DNA from: Ottelia alismoides
Taxonomy: Eukaryota; Streptophyta; Magnoliopsida; Alismatales; Hydrocharitaceae
NCBI GenBank assembly: GCA_037367405.1
Contig: JAZKJV010010527.1
Coordinates: 620,001-684,000, forward strand
Length of the DNA stretch: 64,000 nucleotides
Direction of reading: 5' to 3'
Part shown: positions 45,385 through 55,804 of the stretch, one piece after another
How the letters are laid out: each line of letters starts with the position of its first letter
How positions within the stretch are numbered: the stretch's first letter is position 1
The notes under the pieces: model-generated
What the model saw: the letters and a program-made list of their open reading frames with translations, nothing else
The model's database searches: none
What the model was told of the DNA's origin: nothing
Program-made: the position numbers and the translations under genes

Positions 45385-48300
45385 TCAAGTTGGAGCATAT
45401 CCATCGATCATGCCCAACTTGGAAGATATCCAGGAAAGACACTTCTTTGATAAGGCCTTTGTGAATATGTCTGCTAGCTGAAGATCTGTTGAGATATGTG
45501 GTGTAGAAATCTCGCCTTCTCGTACAGCATCACGAACAAAATGACAATCGATCTCAATGTGTTTGGTCCTCTCATGGAATACAGGATTTGTAGCAATATA
45601 AGTGGCAGATTTGTTATCACAGTATAAAGGAACATGAGTAGTGATAGCATTGAGTTCTTGCAAAAGAGACAGTAACCAGGTAATTTCGCATGTGGCTTGG
45701 GCCATTGCCCTATATTCTGCCTCTGCATTGGATCGGGAAACCACCGTCTGCTTCTTGCTCCTCCAACTAACAAGGTTACCTCCTACCATCATCGCATAGC
45801 CCGTCGTAGAAGGACGATCCTCAGGTGAGCTTACATAATCAGCATCAGCATAAGCAGCAACCTTAGTGTATCCATTTGCCCCATAGAATAGACCACGTCC
45901 AGGGGATTCCTTCAGGTAGCGAAGGATCTGAAGAACATCTTGCCAGTGGCTGTAGCATGGTTTCTCCATGTGTTGGCTAGCTCTGTTCACAGCATATGAT
46001 ATGCCTGGCCTAGTAACAGTAAGGTACAGAAGTTTGCCAACCATGCTTCTGTATCTTGTAGTATCTTCAAAGGCAGGATCATCTGGTGTAGAATGTTTCT
46101 TTGGTTCTGCAGGTATGCCAGATGGCTTGAAACCCAAGTAATCCTGCTTCAGTTAGTATATCTAAGAAGTACTTTCTTTGTGACATATGAAGCCCCTTCT
46201 TGGTGCGTAAGACTTCTATACCTAGAAAATAGCGAAGTTGCCCTAGATCCTTGGTGACAAAAACCTTTTGCAGAAAAGTCTTCACTTCTAGCACTCCTTT
46301 ATCGTCGTCACCTGTAACAACCATGTCATCCACATATACAGCTAGTATGACAGTACATGTTGATCATTTTCTGACAAAGACTGAATGGTCAGATGTAGTT
46401 CTCTGAAAGCCCAGAGTGCTAATCTCTGAACTAAGTCTGTCAAACCATGCCCCCGGACTTCGCTTTAGACCATAAATTGCTTTGCGAAGTCGGCAAACAT
46501 ACTCCCCCTCGACTTCGTAACCTGGGGGTTGCATCATGTAAACCTCTTCCTCAAGATCACCATATAGAAATGTGTTCTTGACATCCAGTTGAAAAATAGG
46601 CCAGCCTTTGTTCACGGCTACAGAGAGGATAGTGCGAATAGACCCCATCCTGGCAACATATGAAAAAGTCTTGAAGTAATCAACTCCATATGTCTGTGTA
46701 ACGCCTTTTGCCACAAGTCTTGCTTTCAGTCTGTCAATAGAACCATCTGGAGAATGTTTCGTAGTAAAGACCCATCTGCAGGAAACAAGCCTGACACCTT
46801 CGGGACACGGAACTAGATCCCATGTTCCTCTGGAATTGAGAGCATCCATTTCTTCATTCATAGCTTGTCGCCACCCGTGGTCCTGTAATGCACTGTGATA
46901 GTCTCTTGGGACAGAGATTGTCATAAGAGCATCTGCATATCTTTTATCAGAACATGATAGGCTATCAGTGGACGTGAAATTAGACATATGATGGATAGTG
47001 CATTGCCTCTTTGTTCTGCGTAGGGCAATGGGAAGCTCCTGAGGATCATCCGGAGTAGTATTGGTGGGGGCACTTGAAGATGGCATATTTTCCTGCAACA
47101 AAGGAACAGGTAGAGGAACATGGACAAGAGTGGACACATGTTTTCTTTTATAGACAATTGGTGGAGGAGGAAGTTCTAATGGTATGTCAGACACATCTTG
47201 ATTGAAGAAGCGAGTTTGTTCGACAAAGATGACATCAACTGATATATAATAGCGTTTACCACAAGGATCATAACATCTATACCCTTTCTTTGTTTGGGAA
47301 TAACCCAGAAAAACACATTTAATTGCACGTGACGATAATTTGTCTGCAGTATGAAAGTTGTGAACAAAGGCGGTGCATCCAAAAATCCGCAGAGGTAGAG
47401 GAAATGGTGAGTCATTTGGATACAATAAGGCAAAGGGTGTGGAGCCATTTAGGGAGACAGAGGGAACTCTGTTGATAAGATGGACATCAGTGAGAATAGC
47501 ATCTCCCCAATAGGTTTTGGGGACCTTCATTTGGGTAAGAAGAGAGCGGGCAATGTTGAGGAGATGTCGAAGTTTTCTTTCGGCTACCCCATTCTGTTGG
47601 GAGGTATATGGGCAAGAGGTTTGATGGATAGCACCCTGGGAAGCAAAGAAGGATGTCAAATCATTTTGTGTAAATTCCAATGCATTATCAGAACGAAATA
47701 TTTTAACAGTAGTGGAGAAGATGTTTTTGACATAATAAAGAAATTCTTGACAATATTGTTAATTTCTGAGCGTTCCTTTAACTGAAAAACCCAAGATGAT
47801 CGACTGTAGTCATCCACAAAGACAGCAAAATATTTATGACCACTTAGACTTCGGACCGGACAGGGGCCCCAGATATCACAGTGAACAAGTGCAAAAGGAG
47901 TACGGCGGCGAGGCTCGGTCCGTGTAGGAAAGGAGGCTCGATGATGTTTCCCGAACTGACATGCTTCACACTCAAAGGGTTTCAGCATAGAAAGTTCAGG
48001 GAACATCATGGAGAGAGCTTTAGCAGAAGGGTGACCAAGACGAATGTGCCATAGAAAAGGATCTTCAGAGATGGAGACCGCACCAACAAAGTTGGAATCA
48101 GAAGGGATGTCGAGGTAATAGAGGACGTTCCTCTCATGACCCCCACCAAAAATCTTCCTCGTCTGGATGTCCTGAAAATAACAACAAACCTCATCAAAAA
48201 TAACATGACAGTTAATCTGATGACATAGCTTCTGTACTGATAGAAGGCTGAGAGGAAAAACAGGGGCACAATGAACATCTGTCAGATGCAACTTGGAAGA

Positions 48301-49551
48301 AAAGTTGACAATACCAACAACAGTCACTGGGGAATGATCCCCATTAGCAACCCGAACAGTCTTCACAGAGGAAGATGGCTGGGAGGAGGTTAGCAAACTT
48401 CCTTCTCCCGTCAGATGGGTAGATGCTCCAGAATCAATAATCCATGCATGCTTAGAGGCAGAGACAGAGTTTGCTACTGTACCTGTGGTAGTAGCCGGGC
48501 TAGCAGTAGGGGCAGAAGCATTACTATCAGAAGGGCTAGATTCTTGCAACAGTTGTCGTAGGCGAGCATATTCAGAAGCAGTGAATGGGGTTTGTGCCTC
48601 GCTGGTTTGCTGAGTAGATGTTCCTGTAGTTGCATCATACGATACTTCATCATAGGCATTATTAGCATTAGGTTGCATCCCAAATGTTGCCCAGCAGCGA
48701 TCAGAAGGGTGATTCCAGCATCCACAGTGTATACATGCTGGATACCGAGCAGAAGAATCACGACCGCGTCCACGATCACGTCCGCGTCCAGAGTCATGGC
48801 TGCGTCCAGATTCTCGACCACGTCCACGCCCTGAGTCACGTCCCCGTCCTCCTTGATAGTTGTGACACCCTCTGTATCCTGAGGAGGTATAATAGGCCAT
48901 TGTCTCTGTAGAGGTGTGGGTGGTAGAGTGCTGAATCGGAGCCTCTAGCTCTTGTAAGCGTCCGAAGATGGTCTCAAGAGTAGGTAGAGTATCAGCCATC
49001 AGAAACTGATCTTTCACAGGCTTATTTTTTGGATTTAGCCCCAAGAGAAATCTGTAAACCTGCCATTCAACACGTTCTCCTACTTGTTTATCACAACATG
49101 CAGGCTGAAAAATAAGGAGTTCCTCAAAAAGGCTTGTAAGAAGCCTGTAGTATTCGATAAAACTTGATTCTCCCTGAGTGGCAGACCAAATTTTTGTGTA
49201 TATGTCTGACAGGCGGGACTTAGTCGTCTTTTGATAATATGTACGCTTAAGGTTTTCCCACATTGCCTTAGTGGTGTCTTTGTAAAGAAGATTCGCAGCA
49301 ATGCTTGGATCGACACTATTCGTCATCCAGGTGATAACCTGACAATTATCAACAAACCAAGTTTCATAGTCCTTATCAGTTTCCGTAGGTGGAACTTTTG
49401 TAAGAACGTAGCTCTTGCGCTGGCCACCAACAAACACTTTGAAAGACCGAGACCATAAAACATAATTTTCGGAGCCCTTCAACTTGATAGAAGTGCCCTG
49501 TACCAGCAAAGAAGAAGTAGGGTACGTGGGCTTGATCTCGGCAGACGTCAT
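45385..49551 (-). pseudogene. copia E gag-pol polyprotein, lightly broken
   Basis: It starts at ATG 49551 (MTSAEIKPTYPTSSLL). Gag has an RG-rich basic stretch (GRGRDSGRGRGRESGR), then zinc knuckle CIHCGCWNHPSDRC and protease IIDSGASTHLTG. Integrase shows FALVHCDIWGPCPV and a frameshift near 47660-47700 within the second catalytic Asp region. RT/RNase H follows with YGLKRSPGAW, a TGA stop at 46364-46366 after SVFVRK, VDDMVVTGDD, a second frameshift near 46130, then ADADYVSS and SNAEAEYRAM. There are at least two frameshifts and one stop; the rest is well conserved. Confidence 0.94.
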
Positions 49552-49933
49552 CGTGGCGGCTTAGATCAAGAAAAAGTGACCTAGAGAGTATATCTTCCCT
49601 CAATTTATCATCAAATATCTAAACCCTCATCAATGAATAAGAAAGATGAGGCAATGATCGTTTGATGGCACAAGAGGGGGTCTGGCGGAGGCAGCCTGGC
49701 GGCGGAAGGAGGCCCTGGGAGGGCTGGCGGAGGCGCCTGGCAGCGCGAGGCGGGCCTGGCCGACCTGGCGGTGGTACCTGGCTGCCCTAAAACAGCCTGG
49801 CGACGCTCAGCCGAGGCGGCGCGGGCCTAAGGCAGGAGGTGCGGAGACCCGAGGCGGCACGCGGCTGTAGATGAACTTAGAGGGCTGGCGGTGGCGGAGG
49901 GGTGATTAGGTCAGAACACCGCCCTAGGACCGC

Positions 49934-49946
49934 TGCTCTGATACCT
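49934..49946 (-). other. primer-binding site of copia E
   Basis: The minus strand reads AGGTATCAGAGCA against the 5' LTR, a variant of the tRNA-iMet complement. Confidence 0.8.
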
Positions 49947-50187
49947 TGTGAAAGAATGATAAGAAAAGATGATTCGTTGTTTATTCAAGAGGTCTAGGGG
50001 TCCTTATATAGGACTAAACCCTAGAGGGCTCAAAGGAGAATATTCTATAGAATATTCTTTAGAATATAGAATATTCTCTATAGAATATTCTCTTAACAAA
50101 TAGCCACATAGAATATGCTCTTAACATACAAGCCCTCGTGGGGTTATAGTAGAATATAAAGAAGGAAATCTTCTGCAATCTCTAACA
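49947..50187 (-). repeat. 5' LTR of copia E
   Basis: About 97% identical to the 3' LTR by eye and abuts the CTATC duplication. Confidence 0.94.
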
Positions 50188-50192
50188 CTATC

Positions 50193-51670
50193 AATAAGAT
50201 GGGGTGTAATCCTCGAGGTGGTTGAAGCATAAGCCTCAACTTATGAAGAGAATAAACATAAAACTATTATTAAACATGAACAAGGTTTTAAAAAGCATGA
50301 GGCGTAGTGAGGTGATTTTCTCATCATCGATGTGAGGCGTAAGCCTCGAGGCGATCGAGGTGCAAGCATCGCTTTGAAGAAAACAAGTACAATAAGAAAA
50401 AACAGACTTCAAATATTGTAAAAATTAAGACCAGACTATGAGAAAATTATTTACATGTCATTCTAAATGTTATATTAAGGCACTACCGTTACATAAACAA
50501 TTTATACATGATTTTTCCAGATTTTGCGTCATTATATCTCATGTAATGACTCAACCTCTTTGTTTATTGTTATAATACACCTCATATTTTCTGAGTTTCC
50601 TCTAGTAAACTTTCTATTTGATTCCAAGTACATATTAAAAGAAACACTTCTTAATAATAGATGAGCTTATAAAAAATCATTGCATGAAATAAGATAAAAA
50701 ACAATCCAAAGTAAAAAAAATAGCACCGAAGATGATCATATGATCCCATATACATACAAGGCTTATTGTGCTTTGTTGCTAGATATTATAAAGTAGCAAA
50801 ATTGTTGTTTTGATTTATTATGTTTTGGATGAATGATACATGTATAATAGATGGATCTTGAAGTTGACATATAATAATGATTAAAAGTATTGATCTCATT
50901 GAGAACTTAGTTAGTTATTTGAGTTATTCACACCTCCATTTCTACTACATAATAGTTTAAATGTTCAAGATTAGATTAGGAACTTCTACTATAGTGCAAG
51001 GATGAGAAGCTTCTTCAGTTGAGAAGCTATGATCTTAAAAAAATCAAGGTATCATAAAATTAACTCAGATGGTTGAGGCTTGCGACTCACCACCGCCTCA
51101 TATGCCCCACTGCCTCACCAATACCTTGAGGCTTATGCCTCACAACTTTTGGTTGAGGCTTAAGCCTCGAGGTATTTTTTGACACCCCACCCCCTTGAGG
51201 CTTGCTTTTTTAAAACAATAAACATATATTTCCATAAAGTCTTAAACTTTAAATATTCACAAACTTTATTATCATAAATCCTAAATTTGTATATTCTCAC
51301 ATTGAACACATGCATGCAATATACCATATCAACCATATATATTACTTTACAATAAGTGCCCTTTTTCCTTTAAAAAAGATTTACGAATTTGTGATTGCAT
51401 AATGTTCATATTCAAGATGTGAATTTGTTATATTCTTACAAAAACATAAAATCTCTTGAGCAGTATACCATATTCATTGTATGATACAAGCAATAGAACA
51501 TCGTAATTGATATGACATGTTCATACTAACTAAAAACAATCATTATACATATACATGATTTTTCCGTACAATGATTATGCATTGACAAAATAATATGTTA
51601 AAGGATTAATTGGTTATTTCGAGGTCTCAATGTTATCAATCATGGTTATTTAAACCACAATGCATTCAAT
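50193..51670. other. interior of the split hAT-like element
   Basis: Non-coding. 50200-50370 and 51060-51215 are rich in GAGGC/GCCTC palindromic words; the middle is AT-rich without features. TTTTAAAAAGC near 50290 and GCTTTTTTAAAAC near 51206 form an internal inverted pair. Confidence 0.5.
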
Positions 51671-51675
51671 ATTAC

Positions 51676-52004
51676 TGTTAGAAAATAGAGAATGCGGAAG
51701 CGAAATGATAAACAGAGCATAAATCTAAAATGATAAACATAAAGAACAAAAGATTTTTACGTGGAACCCTACTCCCTAAGGAGCGGGATGAAATCACAGG
51801 AGAAGCCTTCAAAGGGGTGGATATTGCATTCCTTTTTCTCATTGGATACAGGAGGTCCGGGACTCCTTATATAGCCTCTACAGAGCCTCCAAGTCCCACC
51901 ACTAGTAGATGTGGGACTAAACATTGGGATAGGGTAAATGGATCCTGGAGAGATCCATTTACCCATCTCCTTCATATATGACGCGTACAACTTATACTCC
52001 AACA
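51676..52004 (-). repeat. 3' LTR of element II
   Basis: TGTTAGAAAATAGAG to ACTTATACTCCAACA, followed by GTCCCCCTCAAGC, the polypurine tract on the minus strand. Confidence 0.92.
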
Positions 52005-54163
52005 GTCCCCCTCAAGCTGGAGCATGCAATGCTCAGCTTGGACAAACAGAAGAAACTCAACTCACAATACATGACACTACAAACAATATCAACTCAACGC
52101 GCACATCTGTCGGTTGCTGTCAAGGACATTGCTTCTCATGCCGTGCAGGTGAGGAGGACGAACGGGCTGGAGTGTGAGTCTACTGAATCTCCTCATCGGA
52201 GAGCATGTGCTCTGAACGCTGTCTGTCAGAGTCACTGCAACTGAAAATGAGTCTCCTCGTCGGAGTACTTTGGCCCGCCACAACAATGTGGACAACTGCT
52301 CCATCTATGAAAAAGGGCCGAACTGAAAAAAAGGCCGTAGAAGTGCAATCCTCGTCGGAGTCCACAGTTGCTGGAGAATGGAGTCTGAAAAGTCTTCTCG
52401 TCGGAGAACCGGGTCTGTCCCATCTAGCATAAAGAATGATACTCTACTCTGGAGTCCCTATGATACCACATGAAAACTCTGGCTGACAAAATAAGAGTGA
52501 TGGGGTCCGCGACAAAAGTTGGCATACATGTGCTCATCTGAAAAGATCATCCATGTACGCGTCTGAACTGAAGACTCGAAAAACATCTGACGTCGAGTCT
52601 GAATATCTGATCAAAAGCTCTGTAGAGTCTGAAAACTGACTGGCCTCTGACAAATCTGAATCTGAAACATGACCTGTGACTCTACACAATACTCTCCCTT
52701 TCTCCCATACTTGTTGGAAAATCAACATCGATAAAGTTGGGAGAAGACAAGATATTGGGAAAAACATGAACATTCTCAAAAACTTCGTGCGGCTTTTCTT
52801 CAATCTTTTTAAGCCGTCACTCTATCTCTTTTTTAAAAACATTTTTTTAAAACCATTTCAATATTTTTTTAACGGCTTTTCCTCTTCTCCTTTTTTTGCG
52901 TACGATTTTTTTTTCAATTTGCATACGGCTCTTTTGTGGACACGCCTTCTTCCAATCTTTTTTTTTGAAAACTTTGCAGACTCGCCCTCTTCTTTTTTTC
53001 CCTCTCTCTTTTTTTAAAACAACTCAAGGCCCAATTGGACCCTAAAAGAACTCAGCCCCTCTCTCTCTCTTTTAAATCAAATCCTCCTCTGTTCCCTCTT
53101 TTTTTTAATACAAACAAGCTAGGCAGGCTCTATTGTATTTTTTTACTGTAAACGGCCACCTGCTCATTTTCGTGTATATATATATTTTTAAATTCAGCCA
53201 GGGTTCCCAACGTGGGAACCCTTTTATTTCCTTCATCGTCAAGCACCCCTCCCCCACTGGGATGTTTGCCGCCGCCGCCATGCTAAAGGAGAGATGGAGC
53301 CAGAGGAGCGGGATCTCGCGTCGCCTGCGCGAGATCCGAGAAGGGGGGAGAGCACCTGGGGCTCGTGCAAAGGGGTGACACCGCCTGGGCGATGCGGCAA
53401 GGAGGAGAGGCGCCACGAGGAGCGCCGTCCGAATCCACGTCGAAGGAGGTCGCCTCTCGACTGGAGGAGGCTGCGCGATGCTGAGTGGGAGGCGCCGCCT
53501 GGATGGAAGGCGTAAGGTGCTGCTGGGAGTCGGGGATGCCCCTTGGATCGTGGAAGAGTCGCTTGGCGAGGATGTTGCTAGGGTTTCTGGAGGCAGCGCT
53601 GCACGTGGATGAATCGCCTAGCGAGGATGCGTGTGATCGGGAGATTGCCTCCTGCACTTGCCGCCAGAGTTCGACTGGAGCACTGTCTGGAGAGGAAGCA
53701 TGGAGGGTCTTCGTGGGAGTGCAGCCGCCAGAAGGAGAGGTGCGGCTGCCTGGTGTTGCGTGGGATCTCGCGCTGCTTGCGCGGTCGATCTCGGAGATTT
53801 TGCGACGTGCATGGTTCTCCCTGGAATACCTTGCGATCAGCCTGGTCTGATGAAATGCCACTGGAGTGCCTTGCCGTTTTCGATGGGATTTGACTGCATG
53901 GATCTTAGGGTTTCAACAACACATCCCGAGATGCTCCAGATCTTGAAGATGGTTTGGGAGATCTGGATTCTTGCTTACTCAAATTACAAAACATAGAACA
54001 AGACATTTGCATAATAATGGGTTAAAAAAATAACCCTAGAACTTGAACCGTACAGAAAAAAAACATAAATCTCTCAAGAACAAAATTAGGGTTTTAGTAA
54101 AAACCCTTGATCTGAATCTCGAATTTCGAGAAAAAATATCATAAACTCCTCGAGAATCGAACT

Positions 54164-54176
54164 CACTGTAATACCA
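54164..54176 (-). other. primer-binding site of element II
   Basis: The minus strand reads TGGTATTACAGTG next to the 5' LTR; the first six bases match the tRNA-iMet complement and the rest is diverged. Confidence 0.6.
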
Positions 54177-54504
54177 TGTTAGAAAATAGAGAATGCGGAA
54201 GCGGAATGATAAACCGAGCATAAATCTAGAATGATAAACATGAAGAACAAAAGATTTTTACGTGGAACCCTACTCTCTAAGGAGCGGGATGAAACCACAG
54301 GAGAAGCCCTCAAAGGGGTGGATATTGCATTCCTTTTTCTCAATGGATACAGGAGGTCTGGGGCTCCTTATATAGCCTCCACAGAGCCTCCAAGTCCCAC
54401 CACTTGTAGGTGTGTGACTAAACACTGGGTGGGGTAAATGGATCCTGAAGAGATCCATTTACCCATCTTCCTCATATATGACACATACAACTTATACTCC
54501 AACA
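54177..54504 (-). repeat. 5' LTR of element II
   Basis: 328 bp, very similar to the left LTR. TCCTTATATAGCC is a likely TATA region. Confidence 0.92.
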
Positions 54505-54743
54505 ATTACTGTACTACGTATAACTAAAATAATTTAATCTGATTTTTCCCAAAAAATACATAGCAGAACTGAGGCAACACCTTGGTACCGCCTCACTACC
54601 TCGGGTGCCTCGGTATCGTCTCGACGCATCGAGGCTTACATCTCATGTAGGTTGATTGGGGCTATAACCTCGAGGTGATTTTTATGGAAAAATGCCTCGA
54701 GGGTTATGCCTCAGCATCTCAAGGCACGATTTTAAAAACCATG

Positions 54744-55648
54744 AGGTGGATCTCGCTTCGTAATCACTAGAAACAGACAATCTTGTTATCTCCAGTGAGG
54801 TCACTATAGGTGCATATATTCCTATAGCTCGTAGTATTGACAAATGACAATATACCTTGTTTACGCATCTAATTTTATCTCCAGGTTTCAATTTATACAT
54901 GTGATTTTGCAGAAGCATTATCAATGATAGAAATTCCTAATAGTCACGTTGATGCATTCGCGACTCTAGATAGAAACATGACATGGAGGAGATGTTTGTT
55001 CTAATCTCTCATAGGACATAATAGCTTGTCGATCCATTTGCAGATGGCAAGATTGTTGGATCCTGATAGGACTTTGTTGTGAAGTACAATTTAGATGTTT
55101 TTATTACTAGATACAAAGCCAAGCTGGTAATCAAAAGCTTTACACTAACATTTGGGGTCGGCTTCTTAGCTACTTTACCCTTGTATCATGCATTTCTACA
55201 GTATGGATTCTTCTATTTATAGTAATACAACATGATTGGTCTCCTTCATCAGCTTGACGTGAAGAACACCTTTCTCTATGGCGATATACATGAGGCCATC
55301 TATATGTATCAACCTCCTAGCGTTGAGGCTTAGAGGGAGTGTCATAGGATAAAGAAGGATATTTATAACCTTAAACAAAGTCCTCGAGCTTGGTTTTAGA
55401 AGATATCAGAAGTTCTTGATAACTTGAGACTTTCTAGATGTTCGTTGGACCATTCCTTGTTTGCACCAAGGGAAGACAAGACATTGAGTCTATGTTAATA
55501 TATGTGGATGATATCGTCCTCACCAGTAATGACTCGAAAGGCATTGTGGAAGTAAATACATGCCTAATAACACAATTTGTAATCAAAGATCTTGGACCAC
55601 TATCATACTTGGAATTGAGGTTGCTCATTCCAAGGAGACCTTATTATG
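54744..55648 (+). pseudogene. old copia G, part 3 (reverse transcriptase)
   Basis: RT traces near 55080-55640: a decayed ITRYKAKLV-like start, then QLDVKNTFLYGDIHEAIYMY, LKQSPRAWF, RCSLDHSLFAPRE, a YVDDIVLTSNDSKG block (55500-55550) and QFVIKDLGPLSYLE. It has many stops. The sequence ends where the copia F1 LTR begins at 55649, so F1 inserted into this RT gene. Confidence 0.8.
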
Positions 55649-55792
55649 TGTTGAGATATTAGTTATCTTTTATATTGTTTATGTAATTTCTATTTTTTTT
55701 GTCTTCTTCATGTAATTTTCCCAACATGTTTCTCTTCTATATAAGAGAACCTAGGGCTTCGTAAATAAGCAATTCATTCTTTCATCTCCACA
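55649..55792 (+). repeat. 5' LTR of copia F1
   Basis: 144 bp from TGTTGAGATATTAG to TTTCATCTCCACA. The start and end match the minus-strand LTRs of copy D. CTATATAAGAGAACC is a likely TATA region. Confidence 0.85.
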
Positions 55793-55804
55793 TGGTATCA
55801 GAGC
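55793..55804 (+). other. primer-binding site of copia F1
   Basis: TGGTATCAGAGC, an exact tRNA-iMet complement directly after the LTR. A leader of about 550 bp with many CCGCC words follows. Confidence 0.9.

Larger units (their letters stand above)
45137..50187 (-). mobile_element. Ty1/copia retrotransposon E, full length, different family
   Basis: 5051 bp with 241-bp LTRs (45137-45377, 49947-50187) differing at about seven positions, and a perfect 5-bp target duplication CTATC (45132-45136 and 50188-50192). The LTR contains repeated TAGAATATTCT palindromes. Protein sequence and LTRs differ clearly from A-D and F. Confidence 0.96.
51676..54504 (-). mobile_element. LTR element II, without gag-pol
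   Basis: 2829 bp with LTRs 51676-52004 and 54177-54504 and a perfect 5-bp target duplication ATTAC (51671-51675 and 54505-54509). The 2.17-kb interior has no recognisable retroviral-type domain. Near the 3' LTR (52010-52430) are repeated hairpins like TCTCCTCGTCGGAG, shared with element I. A pyrimidine-rich tract (52790-53110) and a GC-rich leader (53260-53900) follow. An open frame of 192 codons on the minus strand (53283-53861) sits where gag would be, but I do not recognise it. Confidence 0.92.
45096..54743. mobile_element. hAT-like element rich in GAGGC palindromes, split by two LTR elements
   Basis: The ends are CAAGGTACTAAAAATGGGAG on the left and, reverse-complemented, CATGGTTTTTAAAATCGTGC on the right. 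The flanking 8-mers are AGGTGAAT (45088-45095) and AGGTGGAT (54744-54751), seven of eight identical. Removing copia E, LTR element II and their duplications leaves about 1.76 kb. That remainder has many GAGGCTTAAGCCTCGAGG-type palindromic words (50200-50370, 51060-51215, 54545-54730) and no transposase. Confidence 0.6.

Noticed and set aside
48720..48900. Regular CGTCCACG/GACCACG repeats as a CRISPR-like array or minisatellite
   Set aside because: They encode the RG-rich basic stretch of copia E gag in frame; the period is codon-driven.
53283..53861. 192-codon minus-strand frame in LTR element II as a gag gene
   Set aside because: It lies where gag would be, but it is Ser/Ala/Arg-rich in a GC-rich leader, has no zinc knuckle or capsid motif, and element I has no counterpart.
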